Source: CALMFQ01 sp964495595 (GTDB taxonomy: Bacteria > Pseudomonadota > Gammaproteobacteria > Burkholderiales > SCOH01). Taken from it: 25,032 bases of DNA. The notes under the pieces were generated by a model that did no database searches, was not told where the DNA came from, and was given only the letters and a program-made list of their open reading frames with translations. The translations under genes and the position numbers were made by a program. The DNA is taken from assembly GCA_964495595.1 (NCBI GenBank), contig CAZBWH010000045.1, positions 1 through 25,032 of the forward strand, read 5' to 3'. Positions 15,351 through 23,155 of this stretch are shown here, piece after piece; positions within the stretch are counted from its first letter, which is position 1; the number at the start of each line of letters is the position of its first letter.

Positions 15351-16831
15351 TGAGTCAATGGGTGAATGGGCAATGGGAAGCCGGGCAGGGCGAGCACTTT
15401 GGCAGCTGCAACCCGGTCAGCGGGGCGCCCGTCTGGGAAGGTGCGGCCGCCAGCGATAGCCAGATTGACCGCGCCGTGGCGGCTGCCCGGCGGGCGTTTC
15501 CCGGCTGGCGCGATCAAGCAATCGATGCGCGGCTCGATATCGTGCGCCGCTTTGCCGGCTTGCTGCAGCAGCACAGTGCCTCGCTGGCGGATTGCATCGG
15601 TCTGGAAACCGGCAAGCCACGCTGGGAGGCCGCAACCGAAGTGCAAAACATGGTGGCCAAGATCGAGCTGTCCTGGCAGGCCTGGCAGGAGCGTACCGGC
15701 TCGCGCAGCGCCCCGCAGGGCGACGGGCGGACAGTGTTGCAGCATCGGCCTCACGGCGTGTTGGCGGTTTACGGCCCGTTCAATTTTCCCGGACATTTAC
15801 CCAATGGCCACATCGTTCCGGCACTGCTGGCGGGCAACTGCGTGGTTTTCAAGCCTTCCGAGCTGGCGCCGGCTACCGCCGAGCGTTGCGCCAGGCTGTG
15901 GCAGGAGGCCGGCCTGCCGCCCGGTGTCCTCAATCTGCTGCAGGGCGGGGCGGCAACCGGGGCGGGCCTTTCGCGCCACCCTGGTCTGGACGGGCTGCTG
16001 TTCACCGGCAGCGCCGCCACGGGCATTCGCCTGCACCAGCAATTTGCCGGCCAGCCCCAAAAAATGCTGGCGCTGGAAATGGGCGGCAACAATCCGCTGA
16101 TCGTGGCTGAGGTCGCAGATCCTCGTGCAGCAGTCCACCACATCATCATGTCCGCGTTCCTGACGGCGGGCCAGCGCTGCACCTGCGCCCGCCGCCTGTT
16201 GTTGCCTGCCGGGCCGTGGGGCGATTCGCTGCTGGAAGCCTTGCTGGCGGCGGCGGCCGCGCTGGTGCCGGCAGAGTGGAACGCCGAACCGCAACCTTTC
16301 CTGGGTAGCGTGATTTCGACGGCTGCGGCGGCCCGTCTGCTGCAAGCCCAGCAGCACCTGCAGGCGATGGGGGCCACGCCCTTGTTGCCAATGCGTGCCG
16401 CTGACCGGGCTCCGGCCTTGCTCAGCCCCGGCCTGCTGGATGTAACGGCTGTGGCGACCTTGCCGGATGAAGAATATTTCGGCCCCTTGTTGCAAGTGCA
16501 GCGCTACGCCGACTTCGGCGAGGCACTGGCACTGGCCAATGCCACCCGTTTTGGCCTGTCTGCCGGGCTGCTGGCCGATGATTCCGGGCTGTTCGCCCGC
16601 TTCTACCGTGAAATCCGCGCCGGCATCGTCAACTGGAACCGACCACTGACCGGTGCCTCCAGTGCTTCGCCATTTGGCGGCGTCGGGCAGTCGGGCAATC
16701 ATCGCCCCGGTGCCTGGTACGCTGCCGACTACTGCGCCCACCCGGTGGCGGGGCTTGAAGCCGACCGGCTGCAATGGCCGGCCACCCTGGCACCGGGGCT
16801 GGCCGAGTCTCTGACCACGGGCCAGCCATGA
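15350..16831 (+). CDS. astD: N-succinylglutamate 5-semialdehyde dehydrogenase
   Basis: A 493-residue aldehyde dehydrogenase that oxidises succinylglutamate semialdehyde to succinylglutamate with NAD+. The catalytic Cys is C277 in TAGQRCTCARR and the general-base Glu is E243 in LALEMGGNNPL. The cofactor segment VVFKPSELAP and AstD-typical YGPFNFPGHLPNGHIVPALL are intact. The ATG at 15350 overlaps the aruG stop and is preferred over a GTG at 15347, with GGAGACG upstream. Length matches AstD (about 490). It overlaps astB by 4 nt. Confidence 0.95.
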   Translation: MSQWVNGQWEAGQGEHFGSCNPVSGAPVWEGAAASDSQIDRAVAAARRAFPGWRDQAIDARLDIVRRFAGLLQQHSASLADCIGLETGKPRWEAATEVQNMVAKIELSWQAWQERTGSRSAPQGDGRTVLQHRPHGVLAVYGPFNFPGHLPNGHIVPALLAGNCVVFKPSELAPATAERCARLWQEAGLPPGVLNLLQGGAATGAGLSRHPGLDGLLFTGSAATGIRLHQQFAGQPQKMLALEMGGNNPLIVAEVADPRAAVHHIIMSAFLTAGQRCTCARRLLLPAGPWGDSLLEALLAAAAALVPAEWNAEPQPFLGSVISTAAAARLLQAQQHLQAMGATPLLPMRAADRAPALLSPGLLDVTAVATLPDEEYFGPLLQVQRYADFGEALALANATRFGLSAGLLADDSGLFARFYREIRAGIVNWNRPLTGASSASPFGGVGQSGNHRPGAWYAADYCAHPVAGLEADRLQWPATLAPGLAESLTTGQP

Positions 16832-18180
16832 GGGCGCAAGAGGCGAATTTTGACGGCCTGTGCGGCCCGACCCACCATTACGGCGGGTTGGCCTGGGGCA
16901 ACCTGGCTTCCGGACGTTCATCCGGCCAGGTGGCCAATCCGCGATTGGCTGCGCAACAAGGGCTGGACAAGATGTGGCTACTGGCCCGGCTGGGCTTGCC
17001 GCAAGGCGTATTACCTCCGCATGAACGCCCTGACATGTTCGTGCTGCGCCGGCTGGGGTTTGCCGGCAGCGACCAGACCGTGATTGCCGCTGCCGCACAG
17101 GCGGCCCCGGCACTGCTGTCCGCTTGCAGTTCGGCCGCGCCGATGTGGGTTGCCAACGCGGCCACGGTCAGCCCATCGGCCGACACCGCCGACGGCAGAG
17201 TCCATTTCACCCCCGCCAACCTGATCTGTAACCTGCACCGCGCTTTTGAACATCGGCAGACTACGCGCATCCTGCAGGCGGTATTTCCCGACCCGGCGCA
17301 CTTTTGCCTGCATCCCCCGTTGCCCGCCCATCCGGCTTTTGGCGACGAAGGCGCCGCCAACCACAGCAGGCTGGGCGGGCATGCCGGCGAGGCGGGAGTC
17401 GAGTTGTTTGTCTACGGTCGCCAGGCAATGGCTACCGGCCCGGCGCCGACCCGCTTCCCGGCCCGGCAGACCCGCGAGGCCAGCGAGGCTGTAGCGAGGC
17501 TGCACGGCCTGCATCCGCAGCGGATCGTGTTCGCCCAGCAGCATCCGGCCGCCATTGAGGCGGGGGTGTTTCACAATGACGTGATTGCCGTCGCGCACCG
17601 CGATCTGTTGCTGGTACATCAACAGGCCTGGCTGGATCAGCCTCGTGTGCTGCAGCAGTTGTGCGATGGGTTGGGCCCGGTGCCGCTGCAAGTCATCGAA
17701 ATAGCCGGTAAGCATATCAACCTGGCCGATGCCGTTGCCAGTTATCTGTTCAACAGTCAGTTGCTGACCCTACGCGACGGCCGTACGCTGTTGCTGGCCG
17801 CAGCCGAGTGCCAGGAAACGCCGGCCGTGGCAGACTGGCTGGCGCAGCAAGCACAGCAGGGCGAATGGCTCGATGCCGTACAGTATGTCGATCTGCGTCA
17901 GTCAATGCGCAACGGCGGCGGCCCGGCTTGCCTGCGGCTGAGGGTCGTGCTGGCCGGCACCGAGCAGATTGCAGTCAACCCCGCGGTGTGGCTCGATGAG
18001 CCGCTTTACCTGCACCTGTCGGATTGGATCGCGCGGCATTATCGTGACCGGCTGAGTGCTGCCGATCTGGCTGATCCACACCTGCTCACTGAATCACGTC
18101 AGGCGCTGGATGAACTGACCCGTATATTGCGTCTGGGATCCATCTACCCATTTCAATGCGAGGACATCCATGCCGATTGA
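16828..18180 (+). CDS. astB: N-succinylarginine dihydrolase
   Basis: A 450-residue amidinotransferase-fold enzyme that hydrolyses N2-succinylarginine to succinylornithine, ammonia and CO2. Candidate catalytic residues are E174 (FGDEGAANHSRL), H249 (GVFHNDVIAV) and C368 (NGGGPACLRLRV), matching the Glu-His-Cys triad known from E. coli AstB at nearly the same positions. The N-terminal NFDGLCGPTHHYGGLAWGN is highly typical. The ATG at 16828 forms an ATGA overlap with the astD stop; earlier in-frame sequence belongs to astD. The 3' end overlaps astE by 11 nt. Confidence 0.95.
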   Translation: MRAQEANFDGLCGPTHHYGGLAWGNLASGRSSGQVANPRLAAQQGLDKMWLLARLGLPQGVLPPHERPDMFVLRRLGFAGSDQTVIAAAAQAAPALLSACSSAAPMWVANAATVSPSADTADGRVHFTPANLICNLHRAFEHRQTTRILQAVFPDPAHFCLHPPLPAHPAFGDEGAANHSRLGGHAGEAGVELFVYGRQAMATGPAPTRFPARQTREASEAVARLHGLHPQRIVFAQQHPAAIEAGVFHNDVIAVAHRDLLLVHQQAWLDQPRVLQQLCDGLGPVPLQVIEIAGKHINLADAVASYLFNSQLLTLRDGRTLLLAAAECQETPAVADWLAQQAQQGEWLDAVQYVDLRQSMRNGGGPACLRLRVVLAGTEQIAVNPAVWLDEPLYLHLSDWIARHYRDRLSAADLADPHLLTESRQALDELTRILRLGSIYPFQCEDIHAD

Positions 18181-19201
18181 TTCCACGTTCCCCCTCCCGC
18201 TGCTGGCCAGCCTGCTGCGTCAGGAAGATCACGCAGGTGAAACCGGTACGCTGGACAATGGCGTGCGCTGGGCATGCTGGGATGAAGGCGTACTACTGCT
18301 AGAGCCAGCCGATACGGTGCATTCCCTTGCCCTGGACGTCGTGGTGTCCTGCGGCATACATGGAGACGAAACCGCGCCGATCGAATGGCTCGACCAACTG
18401 TTGCCAATCCTGGGGCAGAATGGCAACGGCCCGGGTTGCCGATTGTTGCTGGTCTGGGGGCATCCCGCGGCTATCCGTGCCGGAAAACGCTTTATCGATT
18501 ACGACCTGAACCGGCTGTTTTCTGTTGATGCGCGCGATGCCATCAACGCCAGTGAAGCGTGGCGGGCCAGGCTGCTGGAGGAATACCTGATCCGTTTTTA
18601 TGCGATGGGTCATGGCAAGCGACTGCATCTGGATTTGCACGCGTCAATACGACCATCGCTGTTTCCCCTGTTTGCACTGATTCCGGGTGGAGGCAACCCG
18701 GACTGGCTGATTGAACTGGCCCGCCAATCGGGTATCCAGGCGGTGCTGTTCCAATCTGACCCGGCCGCCACTTTCAGTGCGTTCAGTGCCCGGCATTGCA
18801 GTGCCGCAGCAGTTACTTTCGAACTCGGTCAGGCCCGGCCGTTGGGGCAGAATGACCTGAGCGCGCTAGCTCCTCTGACCAATATGCTGCATTGCCTGCT
18901 AGCCGACATTCCTGCGGCAAGCTGTGATCGACCGGCAACGATATCGGTGTTCCGTGTCAGCCGCAGCATTATCCGCCACGATGAGTCATTCAACCTTCAT
19001 TTATCCAGCGAACTGGCCAACTTTTCCCTTCTGCGGGAAGGGGAATTAATCGCCGAGGATCAATTCGGCCCTCTTTACGCGGCAAAAGATGAGAGAGTGT
19101 TGTTTCCCAATCCTCTGGTCGCAATCGGGCAGCGTGCCGGGCTGCTAGTCGTGCCGATACAATCTCAATGTAAAAAAACAAAAAGCCGGTCAGTGGACTG
19201 A
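18170..19201 (+). CDS. astE: Succinylglutamate desuccinylase
   Basis: A 343-residue zinc carboxypeptidase-like (M14) enzyme that splits succinylglutamate into succinate and glutamate, the last step of the pathway. Zinc ligands are H64 and E67 in CGIHGDETAP and H157 in LHLDLHAS; the catalytic Glu is E218 in VTFELGQARPLGQ. YDLNRLF is the arginine-containing substrate motif. The start at 18170 has GAGGA upstream inside astB. The C-terminal end (KKTKSRSVD) runs into the terminator of the convergent H-NS-like gene, so the last few residues are probably unimportant. It is the last gene of the ast operon. Confidence 0.95.
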   Translation: MPIDSTFPLPLLASLLRQEDHAGETGTLDNGVRWACWDEGVLLLEPADTVHSLALDVVVSCGIHGDETAPIEWLDQLLPILGQNGNGPGCRLLLVWGHPAAIRAGKRFIDYDLNRLFSVDARDAINASEAWRARLLEEYLIRFYAMGHGKRLHLDLHASIRPSLFPLFALIPGGGNPDWLIELARQSGIQAVLFQSDPAATFSAFSARHCSAAAVTFELGQARPLGQNDLSALAPLTNMLHCLLADIPAASCDRPATISVFRVSRSIIRHDESFNLHLSSELANFSLLREGELIAEDQFGPLYAAKDERVLFPNPLVAIGQRAGLLVVPIQSQCKKTKSRSVD

Positions 19202-19208
19202 TCCGGCT
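19172..19208 (-). terminator. Rho-independent terminator of the H-NS-like gene
   Basis: On the minus strand AGCCGG and TCAGT pair with their complements (plus 19184-19194 against 19197-19208, one bulged base), followed by TTTTTGTTTTTTT. The sequence overlaps the last codons of astE, so transcripts of the two convergent genes overlap at their 3' ends. No T-run exists for the plus direction. Confidence 0.85.
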
Positions 19209-19238
19209 TCCGGCCATTACCGAGCGGGTTGCAACGCA

Positions 19239-19517
19239 TCAAAGGCGGTAGGCATCCCACTCAGACTTGTCTTCCGGCATCCAGCCAGGCACCCGGCCAT
19301 GCCCGGTCCAGGTCTTGCTGGTTTCAGGGTCACGGTAACGGGGTTCTTTAGCCGTCTTGCCGTTCAGATAACCCTTCAGGTCATCTATCGTCAATCCGTA
19401 CTCATTCATTGTTTCAACGATTCCCGCCATAACCTGACGGGTTTCTGCCAGGCGAACCTGCTCGGCTTTCGCCAGCAGCGCCTGTGCCTGTTTTTTCAAT
19501 TCAAGGTATTCAGACAT
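19239..19517 (-). CDS. H-NS family nucleoid-associated protein
   Basis: A 92-residue H-NS-like protein. An N-terminal helical oligomerisation part (MSEYLELKKQAQALLAKAE, to about residue 50) is followed by the C-terminal DNA-binding motif YRDPETSKTWTGHGRVPGW (61-79), the form typical of beta-proteobacterial H-NS proteins. Such proteins bind AT-rich, often horizontally acquired DNA and silence it. The length is normal. The start is supported by AGGACC about 6-8 nt upstream. Its own terminator lies downstream. A lower-GC island begins about 4 kb away, a possible target, though this is inference. Confidence 0.92.
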   Translation of the reverse strand: MSEYLELKKQAQALLAKAEQVRLAETRQVMAGIVETMNEYGLTIDDLKGYLNGKTAKEPRYRDPETSKTWTGHGRVPGWMPEDKSEWDAYRL

Positions 19518-19663
19518 AGTAGGGTCCTGTAATTAAAGCCGATAGCAACAATGCCGCCTTATTGTAGATATAAATGGCCAAAAGCAAAATACCTAATTGC
19601 GTTGTCTGGCTTACATTTTCCCGCCAATGCCGGCAATTCATGTCAGATATGCATGATTTATTG

Positions 19664-19885
19664 TCATGAGGCAGGCTTGTTTTCGTAGCTTCCGATCAAA
19701 TCAGTGCCATTGCCATTGCCTGTAGCTATTGGAAAAAACAGGCAATAGTGGCGGCTGCCGAGCCATTTACCAATGCCGGCCTCCTGCCTGGTATTCACCT
19801 GCAAATTCCAGCCCAATTCAAACGCTGCACAGCGGGCAGCCTGGCTACTTGCTTGCTCCATCAATCTGTGCAGGTTTGCGTTCAA
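19664..19885 (-). CDS. Hypothetical small ORF (73 codons)
   Basis: A minus-strand frame from a TTG at 19885 (an ATG follows eight codons later) to a TGA at 19664. It reads as a plausible mixed-composition small protein, including RCAAFELGWNLQVNTRQ and GIGKWLGSRHYCLFF, with two Cys and no membrane segment or signal peptide. No family is recognised and no clear Shine-Dalgarno is seen. It could equally be chance, or the remnant of a longer gene. Its position between the H-NS-like gene and the divergent tetR promoter gives no functional hint. Confidence 0.25.
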   Translation of the reverse strand: MNANLHRLMEQASSQAARCAAFELGWNLQVNTRQEAGIGKWLGSRHYCLFFPIATGNGNGTDLIGSYENKPAS

Positions 19886-19901
19886 GCCGCAGAATGATGA
19901 A

Positions 19902-19930
19902 TTGACTCATAAGACGACCGGTCATATAGT
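19902..19930 (+). promoter_or_regulatory. tetR promoter with embedded operator
   Basis: TTGACT (19902-19907), a 17-nt spacer and TATAGT (19925-19930) form a strong sigma-70 promoter. The 15-mer AAGACGACCGGTCAT with palindromic core GACCGGTC occupies 19911-19925, inside the spacer, where a bound repressor would block polymerase. Predicted transcription start is about 19937, at the tetR ATG. Confidence 0.72.
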
Positions 19931-19937
19931 AATAGGC

Positions 19938-20570
19938 ATGAACCGAACTCTCAGATCTGAAGACACCCGTGCACGCTTGATCGACAGTGGTATGTCGTTG
20001 TTTGGCCAGCGTGGTTTCAACGCCACCGGCATCAAGGATATTACCGATGCAGCAGGCGTGCCCAAGGGGTCTTTTTACAACTACTTTGCCAGCAAGGAAG
20101 ATTTTGGCGTTCAGATCATCCGCAGCTACGCCGAACTCTATGCGGGTGCCTGGTCAGCCAGCATGGCTAGCGCGCCGGCCGCACCGCTGGCGGCCTTGCG
20201 GCATGTTTACCAGCGATTTGCCGACCACCATGCCCGCTGTGAACACCGTTCCGGCTGCTTGTTGGGAAATCTGGCAGCGGAAATCAGCGAGTCGAGTGCC
20301 TTGTGTCGCGAGATGCTGGGTAAGGTCACCGCGGCCTGGAATCGTCAATTGGCCGATATGCTGCGACAGGGACAGCTGGACGGAAGCATACGATCCGATC
20401 TTTCAGCAGAGCAGATGGCCGGTTTTTTCTGGAGTGGCTGGCAAGGCGCTTTGCTCAGGATGAAAATCGAACAGTCGATCGAGCCACTCCAGATGTGTAT
20501 TGATCTGATGTTTGATCATTTTTTTCCACCTCAAACATTGGCTGCAGGGGCCCAAACCAGGGCTGCATGA
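19938..20570 (+). CDS. TetR-family repressor, NemR-like
   Basis: A 210-residue TetR regulator. The N-terminal HTH covers about residues 10-55 (LFGQRGFNATGIKDITDAAG, then VPKGSFYNYFASKEDFG). The effector domain has three Cys (C101, C107, C123); C107 in RSGCLLGNL lines up with the electrophile/bleach-sensing Cys106 of E. coli NemR (SGCL). It would repress itself and the flavin reductase gene downstream until a reactive electrophile modifies it. Both genes carry the same 15-bp operator. The ATG at 19938 gives a complete HTH; upstream in-frame codons lie in the promoter, so the mRNA is probably leaderless or nearly so. No Shine-Dalgarno is present. Confidence 0.88.
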   Translation: MNRTLRSEDTRARLIDSGMSLFGQRGFNATGIKDITDAAGVPKGSFYNYFASKEDFGVQIIRSYAELYAGAWSASMASAPAAPLAALRHVYQRFADHHARCEHRSGCLLGNLAAEISESSALCREMLGKVTAAWNRQLADMLRQGQLDGSIRSDLSAEQMAGFFWSGWQGALLRMKIEQSIEPLQMCIDLMFDHFFPPQTLAAGAQTRAA

Positions 20571-20585
20571 TCGTTGGTTCACCAT

Positions 20586-20631
20586 TTGCCAGGCTGCTTG
20601 GATCTGGCGTAATAGCAAGACGACCGGTCAT
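20586..20631 (+). promoter_or_regulatory. nemA-type promoter with second operator copy
   Basis: TTGCCA (20586-20591), an 18-nt spacer and TAATAG (20610-20615) lie just after the tetR stop. The exact 15-mer AAGACGACCGGTCAT found in the tetR promoter recurs at 20617-20631, here covering the predicted start site. The reductase gene can thus be repressed by the same protein from its own promoter. Confidence 0.65.
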
Positions 20632-20668
20632 TCATGATGGCCGGCCAATCAACCGCAAGGAGCAAGTT

Positions 20669-21778
20669 ATGACTCAAGACAATCAAGGCCGTACTGCCGA
20701 TACACTGTTCCAACCCGCGACCATCGGGCGGATTTCGCTCGCCAACCGCATCGTCATGGCGCCGCTGACCCGTAATCGGGCAGAAGCGGGCAATGTGCCC
20801 GGGCCGCTGACGGTCGAGTATTACGCCCAACGAGCCAGTGCAGGGCTGATCATTACCGAGGCGACCCAGGTGTCGGCCCAGGCTCAGGGCTATTATGCGA
20901 CACCGGGGCTGCACACCGGCGAGCAGGTGGCTGCCTGGCAAAAGGTAACCGATGCCGTTCATGTACGTGGCGGGAAAATCGTGGTGCAACTGTGGCACAC
21001 CGGGCGCATGTCCCACACCGCTTTCCAGCCCGACCAGCAGCCACCGGTCGCGCCATCCGCCATTCGTGCCAATGGGAAGACGTTCATTCCGGGGCAAGGT
21101 TACGTTGACACGTCGACTCCCCGCGCACTGGAGCCAACAGAAATAGCCCGCATTGTTGACGATTTCCGGCAAGCCACCCGACGGGCTATCGAGGCTGGGT
21201 TCGATGGCGTTGAAATCCACGGTGCGCATGGTTATCTGCTGGATGCTTTTCTGCGTGACGGCGCCAATCAGCGTGCCGATCAATACGGTGGCAGCATCGA
21301 AAACCGGGCCAGGTTCCTGGTCGAGACAATGACGGCCGTTGCCAGCGAAATCGGCGGCGATCGTATCGGGGTACGTCTGTCACCCGTGTCACCGGTCAAC
21401 GATTCGCACGACAGCAACCCGCAGCCATTGTTCGAGCATGTGGTGCGTCAACTCAATCCGCTTGGCCTGGCATACATCCATGTTGTTGAGGGGTGTACCG
21501 GTGGGCCGCGTGACAACGCCCCGTTTGACTATGGCCGGCTGCACTCGCTGTTTGATGGCGCCTGGATGGTCAACAATGGTTACGATCTGGCCATGGCACA
21601 ACAGGTGATCCAGTCGGGGCAAGCCGATCTGGTGTCATTTGGCCGGCCGTTCATTTCTAACCCCGATCTGGTTCACCGCTTGCGTGAGCGCCTGGCGCTG
21701 GCCCCGCTGTTCGAGGATGCGCCACTCTATGGCGGTGTCGGTGCGCACGGGTATACCGATTATCCCGCAGCGCCCTGA
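20669..21778 (+). CDS. nemA: Old Yellow Enzyme-family flavin oxidoreductase (N-ethylmaleimide reductase type)
   Basis: A 369-residue FMN-dependent ene-reductase. It reduces activated C=C bonds (N-ethylmaleimide, enones) and often nitro compounds or methylglyoxal-type electrophiles using NAD(P)H. The substrate-binding pair is H184/H187 and the proton donor Y189 in VEIHGAHGYLLDAFL; IVMAPLTRNRA (28-38), VVQLWHTGR (105-113), DQYGGSIENRARF and LVSFGRPFISNPDL are typical. The ATG at 20669 follows AAGGAG by 6 nt; the longer open frame upstream overlaps tetR and the promoter. It pairs with the NemR-like gene 98 nt upstream as a self-contained electrophile-response unit. Confidence 0.93.
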   Translation: MTQDNQGRTADTLFQPATIGRISLANRIVMAPLTRNRAEAGNVPGPLTVEYYAQRASAGLIITEATQVSAQAQGYYATPGLHTGEQVAAWQKVTDAVHVRGGKIVVQLWHTGRMSHTAFQPDQQPPVAPSAIRANGKTFIPGQGYVDTSTPRALEPTEIARIVDDFRQATRRAIEAGFDGVEIHGAHGYLLDAFLRDGANQRADQYGGSIENRARFLVETMTAVASEIGGDRIGVRLSPVSPVNDSHDSNPQPLFEHVVRQLNPLGLAYIHVVEGCTGGPRDNAPFDYGRLHSLFDGAWMVNNGYDLAMAQQVIQSGQADLVSFGRPFISNPDLVHRLRERLALAPLFEDAPLYGGVGAHGYTDYPAAP

Positions 21779-21798
21779 CCAGACGATCCGACAGGCGG

Positions 21799-22740
21799 CT
21801 AGCGTTCAGGCGGTACCGTGTCTGCCGTTTCAGCCACAATATGGTGCTGGCGCGGTACCCGGCTGATCTCCCAGCGCTGTCGCGCCCATTCGAGCAGGGA
21901 CCGGCACCCGGCGCCAGCCAGTTCGACAGGTGGCGGGTGTCCCAGAAACTGCAGCGCTTCTGCCAGCACCAGCGGCGCGGTCTTCGGCTCCAGTGGCCGC
22001 GCCAGGTTTTGCTTGCTGAGCTTCAGTCCGTATTGATTGACCGCCAGGGGTAAATGGACATATTCGGGGTGGGGAAAACCGAGGCATTGCTGCAGGAACA
22101 GCTGCCGGGGAGTCGAGGCGATCAGATCAATGCCGCGAACGACATGGGTGATTCTCTGGAACGCATCATCCACTACCACCGCCAGTTGATACGAAACCTG
22201 GCCGTCGGTGCGTTGCAGTATGAAATCCCCCACATCCAGCGCCAGATGCTGGCGGTAATCGCCCTGGATGCGATCCCGAAAGAATGGCGCGGCATCGCCT
22301 ACCCGGATGCGGGTGGAACGTACTGGTCTATCAGCGGGCAACCCGCCACGGCAGGTACCTGGATAAACGGGGCCGTCCACGCCTTGCTGCGACGAATCGG
22401 CAATGTCCTTACGGCTACAAGCGCAAGGGTAAAGCCTGCCGGCCATCTTCAGTCTGGACAAAGCCTCATGGTAGCGGGCCTGACTGTCTGCCATGCCCTG
22501 ATAGATCACGGTTTCATCCCAGTGCAGGCCAAAAGTCTCCAGAGTTCGCAGTATGTCGTCGGCCGCACCCTCGACGCAGCGCACCCGATCGATATCCTCA
22601 ATGCGAACCAGCCAGATACCTTGGTGTGCGCGAGCGTCCAGCCAACTGCCCAGCGCAGCAATCAGCGAGCCAAAGTGAAGCCGGCCAGTGGGTGAGGGGG
22701 CGAATCGGCCACGATAACCGGTTGCTAAGGATGTGCGCAT
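21799..22740 (-). CDS. gluQ: Glutamyl-Q tRNA(Asp) synthetase
   Basis: A 313-residue truncated glutamyl-tRNA synthetase paralogue lacking the anticodon-binding domain. It glutamylates queuosine at position 34 of tRNA(Asp). The HIGH-type motif is FAPSPTGRLHFGSL (13-26), the KMSKS-type motif KLSKQ (240-244). Zinc ligands are C106 and C108 (CAC), Y126 and C130 (YPGTC), the spacing known from E. coli GluQRS. The start MRTSLATGYRGRFAPSP at 22740 fits; upstream in-frame sequence overlaps the fdxA leader. It is convergent with nemA, 20 nt apart, and divergent from fdxA. Confidence 0.93.
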   Translation of the reverse strand: MRTSLATGYRGRFAPSPTGRLHFGSLIAALGSWLDARAHQGIWLVRIEDIDRVRCVEGAADDILRTLETFGLHWDETVIYQGMADSQARYHEALSRLKMAGRLYPCACSRKDIADSSQQGVDGPVYPGTCRGGLPADRPVRSTRIRVGDAAPFFRDRIQGDYRQHLALDVGDFILQRTDGQVSYQLAVVVDDAFQRITHVVRGIDLIASTPRQLFLQQCLGFPHPEYVHLPLAVNQYGLKLSKQNLARPLEPKTAPLVLAEALQFLGHPPPVELAGAGCRSLLEWARQRWEISRVPRQHHIVAETADTVPPER

Positions 22741-22766
22741 TCTCGAATCGGCAGAATTAGGGATTC

Positions 22767-22775
22767 TGTTAAAAT
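22767..22775 (+). promoter_or_regulatory. Extended -10 element for fdxA
   Basis: TG-T-TAAAAT at 22767-22775 is an extended -10 pattern 37 nt before the fdxA ATG, in the 71-nt divergent gap with gluQ. No convincing -35 is present, which an extended -10 can tolerate. Confidence 0.4.
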
Positions 22776-22811
22776 CGGCGACTGGATAGTTGTTTACAGG
22801 TGGAAACCGCC

Positions 22812-23150
22812 ATGACTTACGTTGTAACCGATGCCTGCGTGAAATGTAAATACACAGACTGCGTGGATGTCTGTCCGGTAGACTGCTTCCGGGAAGGGCC
22901 AAACTTTCTGGTCATTGACCCCGAGGAGTGTATCGACTGTACGCTATGCGTCGCCGAGTGTCCGGTCGAGGCCATTTATGCCGAAGACGATGTTCCTGCG
23001 GATCAGCAGGGATACATTGCACTGAATGCCGAACTCTCCCGGCATCCCAACTGGAAGCCGATCGTGCAGAAAAAAGATCCTCTGCCTGAACACGACCAAT
23101 GGGCTAACGTCAAAAACAAACTGCCTCACCTGGATCGTAACGGCGCATAG
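22812..23150 (+). CDS. fdxA: 7Fe ferredoxin (3Fe-4S/4Fe-4S), FdxA type
   Basis: A 112-residue ferredoxin closely resembling Azotobacter vinelandii FdI. The nine cysteines C9, C12, C17, C21, C25, C40, C43, C46 and C50 match FdI positions shifted by one: C9/C17/C50 would hold the 3Fe-4S cluster and C21/C40/C43/C46 the 4Fe-4S cluster. The C-terminal tail LNAELSRHPNW and KKDPLPEHDQWANVKNKLPH is also typical. It carries electrons at low potential; a partner cannot be named from context. AGGTGG lies 8 nt before the ATG at 22812. It is essential in some relatives, which may explain its persistence beside an island border. Confidence 0.95.
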   Translation: MTYVVTDACVKCKYTDCVDVCPVDCFREGPNFLVIDPEECIDCTLCVAECPVEAIYAEDDVPADQQGYIALNAELSRHPNWKPIVQKKDPLPEHDQWANVKNKLPHLDRNGA

Positions 23151-23155
23151 CCGTT
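23139..23155 (+). terminator. Short hairpin over the fdxA stop
   Basis: AACGGC (23139-23144) and GCCGTT (23150-23155) form a perfect 6-bp stem with loop GCATA across the stop codon. There is no T-run, so it is at best a weak terminator or an mRNA 3'-end stabiliser. Confidence 0.3.

Larger units (their letters stand above)
19518..19937. other. 420-nt gap between the H-NS-like gene and tetR
   Basis: This gap is AT-richer than the surroundings. On the minus strand TACAAT (plus 19566-19561) with a weak TTTGCT-type -35 about 16 nt upstream could be the H-NS gene promoter, giving a leader of about 40 nt. The right end holds the tetR promoter and operator. In between is one short minus-strand open frame listed separately. 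No RNA gene was recognised. Confidence 0.5.

Noticed and set aside
15797..17113. A 438-codon minus-strand open frame across astD and astB
   Set aside because: It spans two real genes and their junction, is rich in Arg, Gln and Gly, and shows no domain.
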